From Platismatia glauca (lineage: Eukaryota > Ascomycota > Lecanoromycetes > Lecanorales > Parmeliaceae), in contig OY745766.1 of assembly GCA_963556305.1 (NCBI GenBank), positions 1,302,001 through 1,366,000 of the forward strand: 64,000 bases of DNA, given 5' to 3'. Of this stretch, positions 9,463 to 22,359 are shown one piece after another. Both the position numbers and the translations under genes were made by a program. Under the pieces are notes generated by a model. The model was not told the origin of the DNA and searched no databases. It saw only the letters and a program-made list of their open reading frames with translations. Numbering within the stretch: the first letter of the stretch is position 1; each line of letters begins with the position of its first letter.

Positions 9463-12400
9463 TTAGTGATGCCTTTCATGCAGATAGACAACAGTGGTCC
9501 AGCCCTGACAGCACCAGGTAGTCATCGCATGCTCACACCACGGACACTTCACCGCGGTCTCCAATCTTGCCCCTGTCACCTTGCCCTTGCCTCTGAGTCC
9601 GACACTGCTCTCATCCTTATCCAGCTCTTTCGGCAGAGCCATGGCCTCGTAGATCTTGCTCGGTAGGTCATGCCAAAATTTGCATTTGCAGCAGATGACG
9701 AAGAGCTTGGCCATTGGTCTCGCCTCCATACCCTCCACTAAAGCACCTTTCCCGAAGGAGACAGAACCAACTTCTGTAGCAGATCGATTGAATAATCGTC
9801 CCGGAACAGGAAATTGGGAAGGTGTGCGGAGTGGCGAGCGAGGTATGAGGTTCAGATCGGGAGCATGGGAAGAGACCGGTGGTTTGGTAGCCATTGATTT
9901 GATCGTGGCATAGTCTTTCGGGACGGGTGGGAAGCGATCCTTTTGGACAGGTAGAAAGAGAGGTTGACGCTTGACAAACGGCTGATGCTTGAGTTGGGGC
10001 AGGAAGTCGAGCGACGGCAGGGAATTCGTGACTGTGGTTTGGGTTTGTAGCTGAGGATTTGAGCGAGGACGCTTGATCGATGTCTTCCGTACTACACCCT
10101 CTTCTGTGGTACTCTCGACGACGACTTCTGGAGTGCTTTTCGTACTCGGAATTACCTTGCTAATTGTAGCTTCTGGGCCAGGTAAGTCCTCAGCCGGACG
10201 TGGTGGGTCAGGTAGAGCCTTGTCTGTGGCAATCGGATTGATTTGCTTGCTGTAGGGGCTCTCTGGCCCGGCTTCAAGATGCGGCGGCTTCTTACTATCT
10301 TCATTTTTTTCAGCCTGTTTGGCGGTCTTGTTGCTTGATACCAGAACAGGCTCAGTCGTCGATTTAGGCGACATTGGCGACGGTAGGCAGTCAGTCAATA
10401 CCCCAGACGATGACGTGCGATTCCTAGCATGAGACTGTATGGGATTGGGCGCCGGCAAGCTCTCTCTGCGCTGACTGCGGGCGGAGCTTTCAGACCCCTT
10501 CCTGCTACTCGTGTCCACTTGCCTTGATTTCGTCTCTTGAGGTATGGGTTCTACTCTTGAACGCTTCCCAGGAGACTGTTCAATGACCGTTACAGCCGGA
10601 GGGACAGATTGAAGCACTACTGTGTTACTTTGAATATTATCTGGGACAGAAATCTTGGAAGGTGCTAATTTCGAACGCCGGCGGAAGCCAAGGATCTTGT
10701 CTGTCTTGAAGCCTGGAGCTGTTGGAGTTCTGTTGAGAGAGACTGAATTTCGGACATTTTGCAAAGACGCACGAATTTGTGTGACATCTTGCCCTTTTCG
10801 AGTCGGCGTTGCTGTGGTATGAGCTGACTTTAGCGAGTTGGAAGGCGCAACACCTACTTGCTGCTTGAGCGGGGACTTCTGCTCCTTTGGGGACAGCACC
10901 ACATCCGGCTGCATCACAGCGTCTCTGGTTCTAGGACTAATAGGAGCACGCTCCTCAGCGACATCCGGTGTAGTAGGCAAGATGTCACTACGCTGATGGT
11001 GAGTACTGGGCGCTGTTGATCTCAGTCCTGCTTGCTGGCCGTCTTCTCCCGCGAGTGCCTCGAGTTTTGCCGCCATGTCATTCGCATCTTTCACGGCTTG
11101 CTCATCTTCAAAGCCTGCGATCGAACGCTGCTGCTGGTACATGCGCTGCTTGTGCACATAGCTACTGCCATCATGAGACGACCTCGTCTGTGGACTTCGC
11201 GGAGACGGAGGCTTCTGATTTGGCCTTTGGTGGTGGCTTGTCATGATGGCCTCCATTTCTCCCGCAAGATCATCGTGAAAGTCGGAGCTTGCTTTCAGAG
11301 AATGGGCCGAATTCCTATGCTCTTTGAGTAAATCTTTTTGTTCGTGTTTAGGTCTGAGTTCGAAATCGTCTTCGTTGTTTGATGGTGGCCGTCGTGGGCT
11401 CCTTGGCAGGGGGTGCTGTATGACGCTTGAAAGGTTGGGTTCGGTGACACTTCTGCTGAAGGTTGGAGGGATTGCCCTCTGCATTGTTGGAGTGGTCGGT
11501 CCTTGCCGTTCCTTTGGCTCCTTGGGTACATTGTGTTCGGATTCAGTTGGAGACCCGTCCAACCGATAGGCAAAGGAAATGACTTCTCTCGTGTATGCAT
11601 CTTCGCTTCCCCAGGAAAGGGACTTGTTGGTACCGGATGAAGTCCTCCGGGAAGACCACCCAAAGTTAGGGATTTTGGGGGCAGCCGAGCTAACGATGGG
11701 GTGCCACTGACCTGATCTTCGTGCAGGATCAGGCGCTTCCTCGGTGCTGGTGGCAGGTGTCGATCGTGGACGCGATTGCGAATCTATTGAGCCGATCGAA
11801 ACTCCAGAGAGCCTTTTCTCTTCTCGAGAAGACCGCCTTGTATTTTCACCCGAAGAAGAACGTGAGGATATGATAGACACCCATGAATTCCTCCGCAATG
11901 CCTGGGGCATTTTTTGGGTCTCCATAGCTGCTGGAGGTGGATTCCTGCTCAAGCGCTTGCCGGCTTTTATGTTTGCCGCCCTTTGTCTCTCTTGATCTTG
12001 CTTCAACCTTTTCTCAATCTCTTTCTGCTCCTTCTCCTTCCTCTTCTTTTCTCTTCTTTTCTTCTTCTCGCCATGATCGGACCAGCTTGGAGACAGGCAT
12101 ATCTCTGCGGGGGTAGGGTCCTCCTGGTCCTTCGGGTCCTTCGAAGTGTTGATCTTCAATGGTACCAAAGAGGGCATTGGCTTCCCCAAAGGTCTTGTGT
12201 CGGTTGATAATGACGGTACTGTTTGCGAGCGTGGCATGAGAGAAGGGCGCTGTGATGGTTGAGGCGTGGCTAGAGGCGACTTTGGATTTATTTTAGGTGA
12301 GGGCGATGCTTGATCAGGGGTTCCGGAGCAAGAAGTTCTTTTGGGGGAACGCGGGATGGTGGGACTGGCAGATGAGGATCGTTGTTGCTAAAAACACACT

Positions 12401-12599
12401 CAGTACGTCTGCCATTCCAAAGTTAAGCAGACAAGGATTTTTGAGGTCCGTGCCACAACAAACAAGCCGTTTGGTGCAAAAAGAACTGCTCTACCTTGCT
12501 TTGCTTTTCCATTTGGAGCATGCGAGACAGTATATCTTTCCCTGAGGACATGCGCTGTGTAGGCCGTGCGGGCCGTGCGGGCTGAAGAAGTGTGGTCAT
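9463..12599 (-). CDS. Large disordered fungal protein with C-terminal cysteine ribbon
   Basis: Predicted 1009 residues. Exon 1 is 12599-12495 (35 codons, starting MTTLLQPARPARP), joined in frame by a 107-bp intron (12388-12494) to one long exon. Most of the protein is Ser/Pro/Arg-rich and disordered, with a Lys/Glu coiled-coil-like stretch (KKKRREKKRKEKEQKEIEKR) near residues 140-160. The last ~100 residues are ordered and conserved in my memory of filamentous fungal proteomes: FVICCKCKFWHDLPSK, then VKCPWCEHAMTTWCC and the end YLHERHH. The CxxC-type pairs suggest a zinc ribbon. Function is unknown; a cytoskeleton- or septum-linked scaffold is speculation. A model beginning at the ATG at 12237 would lose the first 85 residues. 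Confidence 0.85.
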
Positions 12600-15398
12600 G
12601 TTGTAGGAAATCGGAATCAGAGACGTGCCAGGTTTCACGACGAGGGGAGATGCTTTCCAGGCTCAAGATACGGGGTCATTCCGAACCAATGGGTGACCGG
12701 GCGGGACTTTAGGTTGGCAGATATGTAGGTGTGCCTTGCTAGAAGGATGGGTGTAGCGAATGAATGGTATGACAGTGTCAAGATAGACCAAGCGAGTGTA
12801 CGGAGTAGGGAGGTAGAATGCGGGAAATCTACCGAAAGTCGAACATGATGGTGGGCTGCATGCGAGAAGCTCTTCTCTTTCAATTTCTGGGTAGAGGCGC
12901 AAGGGTACGAGTGGACCGGGTGTCAAGCAGAGTCGAGTCCCGCACAGGTACATGCGACTTCCGCTGTCTGTCAAGCTTGCCTGAGGGTGTTATTGGAAGA
13001 AAATGCCCGAGGTATGAAATAATGACTCGGTTGGGGAAGAAGCAGAAGACTGGGAAGGTAGGATGAGGATGATGTGGCGGAGAAGGAGGAGAAGCCACCT
13101 CGGTCACTCTCATTCCAGTCGAAATGGACAACGAGAACGTTGAATGATAATCATAGAGTAGTGAATGAGTGATAAGCACTTCCTTGGGGGCTAGATTTCT
13201 AATCTTTGCATTGCGGTGCGCGCGCTGTTCTAACCTCTACACACATTTGTTCATTCTCTTCTGTTCTCTCTTTCCTTGATATCAGCAGCGTAGAGCCACA
13301 GCTATATTTGTAGTACCGGTATGCTTGTCCCTAGTTGCCCCACATGGCGACATCCAATTCAGGATTATACTTTTCTCTATCGGGTGGTACACGATCCCAA
13401 ACTCTACGGTACACTCTACGCATGAACAAGCGTGCATCAGCTTCTCAACTTCTTTTCCTTTCTCCACGCTCCCCGTCTTTCACTAAAGTAATTTTAAGAT
13501 TAATAGGTAATGCCAAGCTCCCCATATGCACGTCATGCTCTAGCGCGCTTCAACCCCTGCGCATAGTAAGTACCTTACCTACCTAAAGGCTAACACACTC
13601 TCGACTCTCGACTCTCCAGTCACTTTGAGTCTTGAATCTTGGCAATAATATTGAAGGCGATAAAGATCTGGCCCCACTCCCAGCTCACTCGAGGCTCGCC
13701 CGGGCCTGCCGCTTCAAGCGAGCGCGCTGGGTGACACGGGTGAGTAGGTACTCTAGTAAGTAGGGGTAGCACGGTACCCGATGTGGGTGATGTATTACCC
13801 AGTCAAGGTGATGCACGCTTTCCTCTCACATATCAACTCACCCAATCCCCCATGTTTAAGCCATCCAACCAGCGCGCTCTCTCACACAGCCTACTCGAGG
13901 GGTTTAAGAGATGGCTACTGAGGTGGGGTATAAGTGGCAGCGATGCGCCGCCTATCCTGGCTGTTCTAGGTATTATTTCTATTGTGACCAACAGAATACG
14001 ACCATCATCTCCCCCTCAGTCATCCTGGAATCTTCCCTTAATTTCATGTGGCTACAGGCCGGAACGACGTATCGTCAGCAAAGCTACTGGCGAGAGCTAT
14101 CGCCAACGGCTATAAACACGGAGCTTATCAAGTAAAGAATAGCAAGGAAGACCATACAAAGTATATGTATAAGATATGAAGAGATCAGAACATTGCTCTA
14201 GGACGCTATGAAACGTGAGTACCAACATTAGCCCTATCCCGGTCATATAGATAGGTGTATCTACTCAATTAAATAGATAGACGAGTGCTGTTGGAAGGAA
14301 AGAATCGGATACGGAAAAGGCACTTTTGTAGCGGTTCTGGTAGGGAAACGATCTGTCCCTGCTTACGTATACTTTATTCTTGGTACAAAAAGCAGCAAAC
14401 GACAAGTCATGTGTTGGAATGGTCTTCTATTTACCGTCTGGAAGTCTACCATCTAAGTGCCAAGGCCAGGAAATGTGGCAGTTGTCCCCCTTCTGGAAGC
14501 GTCGCACGTCCTCGAGACGCGTGCTCTAGAGGTCTGGGACCAGGCTCTGAAAGGCTACCACTCTCAATCGCTATACACCAGCGACGTCTCATACTGGTGC
14601 CCATCATTCCATGCTGTCATAAGGTGTCCGGGCACGAAATCCGTCGCCCATGTTTTCTCTCACTCCTTGACTGCTTGATGCTCCATTGGAGACGTAGGCG
14701 TATCTAGGAGATCCCCGCGTCTCTTGTTATAGTGCAGTCGGAGTTTGATTATGATCGTAAGTCGTCGATCAATAGCTTCGACGATCGCTCGCGACGTAGG
14801 AAATTGGAATTGTTTGATGTAGCGCGGGAGCTATGGGCTCTCAAGATGGTATCGGAAAGGTGTAAAAGAATGGGCAGGTAATGAAATCGAGACGCACTGA
14901 ACAACGTGAACCTTAGTATATATCAGGAACATTCTCTTAGAAGAGGTGATGAAAAACCGCTCAGATGATGTGCGTAATATAATTCAAAGTTCAACGGCTC
15001 AAAAGACGACGAAGCGCTACGTACGATATTGAAATGATCGAAAATAAGTCTCGGGCGTATCGACTTAGTCTGATCAAAAAAAGATCGTAGTAATACAAAT
15101 TTACATAAACACGAAAGCGGAGGGGTTCAGTCAAGAAGCCAAATCTCGCGACAGAAAGAGCCCTGATGCTCGATATTTTCTTACAAACGATTTCAAAACG
15201 CGCTCGACGCGGTCGCCTTACAAAGACGATGATTTCAGATCGTGTAATGTCGGAAGAGGAGCGAAAAGGACCTATCCAGGACCTGTGCTCTTTGACAGTT
15301 TCTTTCAATCCATATTTTGGATATGTAACCCTCGATATACTGTGTCTCTGGATGCGCATACATGTTTTATTTGACGCCTTGTGGACGTCAAATGAACT
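12600..15398. other. Long intergenic stretch
   Basis: Holds the CT-rich promoter side of the minus-strand gene (12600-13200) and then about 2 kb without supportable genes. A 74-codon frame at 13911-14135 has several Cys and aromatic residues but no recognised domain. TACCTACCTA-type motifs occur near 13573 and 13745. The 14.2-15.3 kb part is AT-rich with only short frames. Confidence 0.5.
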
Positions 15399-16925
15399 TC
15401 AATCGACCGTCATAGACCCGTCCTGATTGACGAGATACCCAAGCGGTGCGAGTTTGTTTGCTTGATGCAGAAAGTAGTCAGCGAAGCCCTGATTACCATT
15501 TTAGACCCTTCATGCGTGACACATACCTAGAGCAAGCATCATGAAATTATTTATTCATCTATCAGTGAGCCCGGGTGTGGTCACGTGTTGCAAGAAACTT
15601 ACCAACGTTATTTTGACATCCGGTTGTTGGATCTGTGTTTGTGGATAGAGTGCGCGCATTCTGCCATCCTGCCACGCGTTCTCAATCCTAGCTCTTCATG
15701 GAACCTTCGATGGACTCACCATAAGACATCTGACCAGCGACATCGCGCTTATAACCTGCAGCCGGGGTGTGGATCAACTAGGAACCGTTAGTTAGGGATA
15801 CGTGCCCCTGTCACCTCTCTCAGCGTGCTCTTGCAACGATACGCACCTCATGCATGAAAGTGCTGTCGAACAATCGATACATGTCAATTTGTGTCATATC
15901 AGGTGTTGGCCGATAATTGGTCCACCAAGCCATCATCCTCGCATAGGTATAGGGGTTGCTATTCGCCGTTTCGCAGTCAGCATTGCCTTTTCGAGACATT
16001 TTAGGTATGAGGCATGTCTGAAGACTTTACGGAGAGCAGATACTCCTGGAACATCTTCCATAGTTCTTGAGACAATAGCAAAAGCGAAGGAAAAACTGCG
16101 AAAAGACTTACAAGTTACTACCATCTGGGAACGCAGCTGCCCTCCCGCGGTTGAAATACCAACCACAGAAATGGATAGCGCTCACGCCGCCAGCGCTCCT
16201 GCCGCCAGTGCTTGTAAGAATGTGGATAGCATTCGGTGGTGGGTTCCCATCCGGTCTAGGGTTGCCATCTACACAGGATTGGATAACGCCGCTCAGGTCG
16301 GGATAGTATTGGTATGTGACTGAAGAAGAATGTCAGTCTCAGCGGCTGTGATAAAGAAGCTATGAAAAGAAACCAGTTTGCTTACAGTGGTCGTACCAAT
16401 ATTCCTCTCCATCATCTACGTCGGGCGGAATGAAGTGATTCATGTTGCAGAAAAATTTCTCGGAGATCATGAGCACTAGCTCACGCATTCTGCCGCTTGT
16501 AGCTCCTCGAGCAAGCACAAAACGTCGCTCCAAGTAGGAGAAATAACAGTTAGAGAACGACTTACCAAATCACCTTCTTCCAGATCTTCAATAGTCTCCG
16601 AGACAGCGAAATTTGCCAGACCAAGAATGTTGTCGATCCCACCACCAACGAAAACCTCCCGTGGAAACGAAATTGGGTCATAACCCAGCTGAGCAGTACC
16701 AAACATATACTGTACAAGAGTGTCGGTAGTCTGGCTGGGGGCGAGGAGGTTATCCGCCATCCGGTGCGCAGACGCCAGGGCTAGACCGTATTCCTTCATG
16801 ATGAAAACTGCGTCTGTGAGTGTACATGAATCTGCATCGATGGACCAATTGCCAGCAGCACGGGTAATAGCGGACAGAGCAAGGACGAGGTTTAGGACGA
16901 TCGTTATTGAACTGCAGCTCTTCAT
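15399..16925 (-). CDS. Secreted HExxH zinc metallopeptidase-like protein
   Basis: Signal peptide MKSCSSITIVLNLVLALSAIT, then a propeptide-like N-terminal half. At least six exons on the minus strand: 16925-16566, 16479-16386, 16319-16112, 15958-15847, 15777-15720, 15680-15603. The intron at 15778-15846 falls inside the metal site and joins FDSTFMHE to LIHTPAAGY, giving the zinc motif HELIH. Downstream ERVAGWQNARTL resembles the third-ligand region of deuterolysin-like fungal families. Upstream, SAIHFCGWYFN matches the conserved strand before the active helix. Phases agree at all these joins. The intron 15681-15719 is only 39 bp. The last exon is ambiguous: GFADYFLHQANKL to a TGA at 15399 fits best as protein, but its phase does not match, and an alternative ends at 15510. 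Secreted proteolysis is inferred. Confidence 0.75.
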
Positions 16926-18574
16926 TGCTGGCAGGATGGCAGTGTTTTAGAATATGTAGGCTGCGGAAGAAGAATGGTGATAGGACAAAGCTTTGTAGGT
17001 GACATGTGGCTGTCCTTGCTTGCTACTTGTAGCCTTGGACGAGGACCTCTGGAGATGAATCTTGACTTGGACCCATTGTGATTGCCAACAAGTTTCGGCT
17101 TGGATAAAGCGAACGATCCCATCATTCATGTTTCATACTTTACTGTACTGACTCGACTGAGAACATGGATGCGCGGATGTTGTCTAGAGATGGCAATTTG
17201 GTGCGATGGCTCTGCCTTAGCGGGGCTCAGTCCGGCTTCCACTCGAGCCATTATTAGAGGGGTTTCGCAACTTTTCTACCACCTCCTTATTATTCAGTGT
17301 AATTTTATCTTCTAGACTTGACTCAAAGTTGAATGTCGCACATGTCGCACAGAAGTTGTACAAACGATTCTGCAATTTGAAGAATCGAAACATGAGTGTA
17401 CGGATGCAAGTCCCTTGAAAATTTGGAAAGCTTGGCATGAAACGATGAAACGATGAAACGATGCTGTAATTTTATGAACGATTGATTCCATGAAACGTAC
17501 TAATCCAATCGGGTAGCTCCGGGGTTCTACCGGGCTAGGGCTGGGTTTCTAGGTACTTGGGCAGTCTGGCAGATATTCTCAAAGTCTATTGGTCTTGGAG
17601 GCATTCTTACAGTCTGAGTCAATAAGGTACCTACCTAGCTGTTAGAATGTGATTTCTACGTACCTTTCTCGCAAAACTTGAAAATCCGTCACAAAATACT
17701 AGTGCCAAGACCTGTACTGACCGGGCACTCAGAGGACTCAGATTGCCCTTACCTAAGGTAGTAAGTGAGTCTTAGCGGTCTTGGCCAGAAATTTCAATAC
17801 GAACCTCGGAAGCTCTAATTCTACAAATTCATGAAATTTCTGCATCAGTTTACAAGGTACTGAAATTTTCTACGGAGAGCCCCTCTCGCCCGCGTATTGC
17901 TGCAAGACTGATAAAGGTTGTGAAAAAAGTTGCGAAATCTTTCTACTACTGAGTCTACTACTGTCCCCAGAGCTCCAAAGCTAGCTCGTCTCGTCCTTTG
18001 TTTCAGACGTGACGGTACGTGGTGCTGACTACGAACCCTCTACTTGTTAGGGGAGCCAATAGGTCTCATCTTCCTCATGATCTTCAGGTAAAACGCACCG
18101 TGAGATGAAGATAGCACGGGCGAGCACAATCCGGGACATTAATTGGTGGGCGAACGCCGAAGTCTAGGGGCCCATCCCAAGATTCGTACAGACTACAGAC
18201 TCGGGCTCGGCAAATTTGCCAATATCCTCACCTAGTTGAAAACAGTAGAATCAATGGGCCACACCCTGAACATAATCTTACCGTACTCTGAAATTTGAGT
18301 ACTCATGTGCCGCGCACTTCAACATATTGTTGCTTTCACAAATTAATCGGTACTCAAGTCCACTTTTGACTTTGCTGCCTAAGATGCTGAACGAGTCCTT
18401 GATAATTCGTACAGAGTAACTTTAATGAGTACAAGAAGTACAAGACCCTATGATGACTCGTTGCCTAGAAAAGCTCGCGTTGACCGTTCAGCACGAATGC
18501 GACATTTTGCTTTCTAGGTACTCACCTTTAGTTCTATATTCGAAGCAGCTCAGCTGCTGCCCAAGACATCGACT
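16926..18574. other. AT-rich intergenic stretch
   Basis: About 1.6 kb between two divergent secreted-protein genes. No open frame with protein character. Contains an 8-bp tandem repeat at 17437-17463 and TACCTACCTAG / CCTAAGGTAG motifs near 17627 and 17752. Confidence 0.5.
17437..17463. repeat. Short tandem repeat, unit ATGAAACG
   Basis: Three full copies of ATGAAACG followed by ATG, perfect. Slippage-prone microsatellite in an intergenic region. Confidence 0.85.
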
Positions 18575-20308
18575 ATGCTTCTGAGCATCACCTTATATGG
18601 CTTGAGCGCTTTTGCCTTCCTGAGCCAGGCACAGACAACATCTCCGCCGGTATCAGTCACCACCAGGTAAAGCCATTCCCATGCGTCTCAGTCTATCTTT
18701 TTCACTTCGGTCACGGTTACACCTGTATTGCGATTGTTCATGCTACCGAGCGCCTATAATTGTATTTATCTCGTTCTTGAGCTGCGAAGGACTTCGGAGC
18801 AACTCTGAAAGCCGTCCCGCAAGACAACACCTCTAAGTACTGGCCAAAAAACAGCTACACCGATGGTGGTTGAGTGGGAGCAACCAAATCTACTCCTTCC
18901 GCAATACATTTATTGACCCGGAGTATTCCAGTGCCGAAATTGCCTTCTCAACCGCCGCGAACGGCGACTTCGTCTTCACTATTCCTCAGGCGCTAGCAAA
19001 CAGCATGTCAAGTTGGCTGGCTCAAGTTCAATGCTCAACGGACCCAGGGTCTGACCCTCCTCCCTTCCGCAAACGAGCAGCAAGCGGGAACTATCCGTGC
19101 GCGGTCGCCAACGCAAAGGTGACCCTCCAACATGCTTCCCTCAATAGCGATATCTACAACGGTCTGATCCTCATGCCGACTTCGTTTCCAAACCTGGCAC
19201 AAGACTTGTATGTTGCAGCACTTCAAGTGGTTTCTTATGCGAGGACACTTGCACAGTGGTCGGTACTACTTGTGCCCAGTGATTCACAGATGTACTCAAT
19301 TGGAGGAGTGGTGCTTTTTCTAGCACTGTACCATGAGTACGACCCGTTAGAAGGCATTGTGTCGAATACCATTCCATACTCGGATCTTGCATCTGCAACA
19401 CTGTTGCCTACCTCGTCATCCGTAAGCTCCATTACTGGGACCCAGTCATGCCCGACCAGGACGGTGACGTCCCCCACATCGACACAAATAGTACGTTTGT
19501 TCTTATTTTATGGTGGAGAAGTCACGCTGACACAAGAAACAGCCGGTGTGCTGTGTAACAAGTGGATGTAATGCGGCGACATCAGCAACAGTCTGTGGAT
19601 CGGTACAAAGCCCGGTCGCTCGTCAGCTTTGAAATCAGACTGACAAATGGTTTCAGGGGCCTTACTCCAACTGTCCATGCGCACCCATTGCGACCTACGA
19701 TGCTGACTCTTTCATCTCACCTCAAGACTGGGATGCCAAGCAGGCACTCTGGGCCTCCATCCAGGCCTATAGTCTGACGTCAAGCACCACAGCCTCACCT
19801 CCCGCCGCAACAACGCCAGTCCTAACCTGTCAGGACTACACAACGTATTACTACGACGCTCCGTTCTGCAAATGGCTCGCAGTGAACGAAGGCAATGTCA
19901 ATGCGTCTATCCAACAGTTTGTGGTTACTCAAATACCCAGCCACAATTTATCAGAAGGCATGGGTAATATCACACAGGTGTACGGTGTTGGGGGACTGAA
20001 TTACATCGCGAACGTAGGCTGGATTCCGGGATGTAATGCAATAGCCTCGCAAAGTGTAGCGAACCCAATACCGTACAACTCAAGCGTTGGTGTTCAAACC
20101 TTGTTAAAGAGGACTTTTAAAGATTGTAAGTCATTCGAAGTCTAACTGATCAGTCGAACATCTAACAACATTGAAAGGTATTAATAATGGGACTGGAGGC
20201 TGGTTTGACATCTTTTGCCTGCGTATTGGATTTTGGCCCACTATAGTGAAGATGGGAGAGCCGGTCAATCTACTCCCATGGTTCAACGAGGCGGCTTATT
20301 GTGTATGA
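18575..20308 (+). CDS. Secreted cysteine-containing protein, unknown family
   Basis: Signal peptide MLLSITLYGLSAFAFLSQAQ at 18575. Later exons join with consistent phase: an exon ending at the donor GTACGT near 19491; PVCCVTSGCNAATSATVCGS; an exon starting SGPYSNCPCAPIATYD with CQDYTTYYYDAPFCKWLAV, GGLNYIANVGWIPGC and TLLKRTFKDC; and a last exon NNGTGGWFDIFCLRIGFWP to the TGA at 20308. Two introns carry perfect CTGAC branch sites. Several N-glycosylation sequons (NVNAS, NLS, NIT). The front is less clear: intron 1 works only with donor GTATCA near 18650, and between YTDGG and LSGSNQIYSF (about 18868) one base seems to be missing, so the gene may be damaged or the sequence wrong there. No enzyme motif recognised; extracellular. 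Confidence 0.65.
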
Positions 20309-22359
20309 CATATAAAATTTCGACGTTGGATGGGATCATGCCACCGGAACTGTAATTGACTTCTTGTTTCCTCTTGCTGGACTGCTGCTACCATTGTTCC
20401 ACTGCCGGCTCTCTCACCGCGAACAACCGACCTATACCGCCATTTTTCGTCATTTGACATAGTATCATAAATCCTGTTGACAGCTCCGATGCTGTAACCC
20501 CTATTTCAATGATCGAGGACCTTTGCGCATCTTGAATCGAGACCCTGTGAGCTTGATTCACTATATCGGCTTCCGATACTGACCGTATAGAGTACTGGTG
20601 TCTTCTTTTCGAACACGGGTTTTATTCGATCGATACTGGGATTCTTTATGCAGCATCTCGACTATTAGTGACTTGACACTCCGCAGTGACCAAAGCAAGA
20701 TGTAGACTTTCCCAAGCCGGCATCCTGCAACGAGGCTGTACGTCCAATCAGAGCCAGAATCCTGCCGTAGGTTTTTCGATATTAGCCAATGAAATGATTG
20801 ACTAATCCGGCGTTTTCGTATGGTTCTCGTATGAATCTGGTGGTTCTACGCTCGCTTATCTGGCGAAATAGTCTTACTGTGTGAGTGCGGACCTATGAGA
20901 ATGCTAGACTTTAGGCAACTAAATCGAATCGTTGTTCGAGTAGAGCTGCAGCGTGCAAAGTTATGGAGAATTGCCGAGGAGCGCTTCCAGATCAAACCCT
21001 GATGCATGTCTGGAAAAGCGCCGTCAATCACACGAAACGCATTGTCTAGAGGCTACGAGTCCAGAGGATTTAAAGGCAAGCTATCTTCAATAGAAATCAA
21101 CATTGATCCAGCGGCCGTTCGCGCCTCCCAAACGGCTCCTCCAGCTCCTTGCACAGGAATTTTTTCTTGTCTTTCTCTTGTCCTCGCTGATGTCCAGATG
21201 ATGGAGTGCGAGCGCTCTCATCATTTCTTAGAGGACAGCCCAGAAAATCTGCATTCCGCGCTCACACATCTCGTTCCTAGATTTGGATCTCGTTTTCTTT
21301 GGGTCGATGCTGATGAAAGGTACGAGGGTACCTACCTTATTAGCTGCACCTGCCAAGAAAAGGGTCCAATAAGGGGCTGGGTGTCTTGGCATTCTTGGCG
21401 TTTGGTGTCAACAACCTAAGGTAGAAGGTAGGTCCGTGCATTACGAAAAAATGCACAAAATAATACCTAATTATTGCATTGGGACTCGCCTAAGTAGAAA
21501 TGCATCGGGAACGCACCTAGCCCAAGCATCGGGAGTGAGGCTGGAGAGCACGCGAAAAAGGGGCCATAAGGAAATCGAGTTGTTTCAAGGAATTATAGAT
21601 GTTCTGGGGCCTATCTTGAATCCAACCCCCAGCGTCACCCCAGGCTCGTGCGACGGTCACCCGCGTCGCGCGAGATGAAGCGGCACCCACCACCCTACAC
21701 CCGGTGAGGTCGGGGCAGATCCATGATCTCGAGACCTTGCCTCAATGATAATCAGGGAAGGGAACCCGTCGCTCAAATTCAAGGAGAATCTTCGGTTGAG
21801 AACAAGAGTTTCATTGCTTTCCATTTCCAACCTCCTCCGCCTACTTGCATACCGGAACTTCCCATCATACCATCTTGCTCATAGACGTGTGCGTTAGCAA
21901 TATCACGAGGCATCATGACAACACCGCCGAGCATGACCGCCATAGCATGACCACCATAACTCGCCCCACAAGAACCTATCCTTTCTTCCTCCGAAAGCCA
22001 CCTTTACCAATCTCGCTCTACGTACCTATGTCACCTGATCTAAATGAGACGGAGCTATATCTGCCCTTTCAGAAGTCGCCTGGGCCTGCCTTTGTGCTAA
22101 CCAACGCCGAAGCCGATTCAACAGTCGCCCGAGGACTCACACCTGGCTGGCAAGCTCGACAGCTCAAGGGTGGAGAGAGGCAGGGGCGTGTATGTTCAAA
22201 GACGACACAATCAGAGAGAGGAAAGACTGAGTCAGAGGGGTGGGATGCTCTAGAAGCCACTGAGTCAGCGAGTCTCCTGAAAAGGCATTTCAGATGATTC
22301 GGTGGCATCGGACATCGGGTCAAGGCTTTGAAAGGCGAATACTTAGGTCGTCAAAGGAG
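20309..22359. other. Gene-poor stretch
   Basis: About 2 kb. Short frames on both strands, the longest 21845-22297 plus (150 codons), lie just downstream of the bZIP stop on the opposite strand and have no recognisable domain. A GTACCTACCTTA motif is near 21328. Confidence 0.5.

Noticed and set aside
21845..22297. 150-codon plus frame next to the bZIP stop
   Set aside because: No domain, poor start context, lies in the 3' flank of the bZIP gene.
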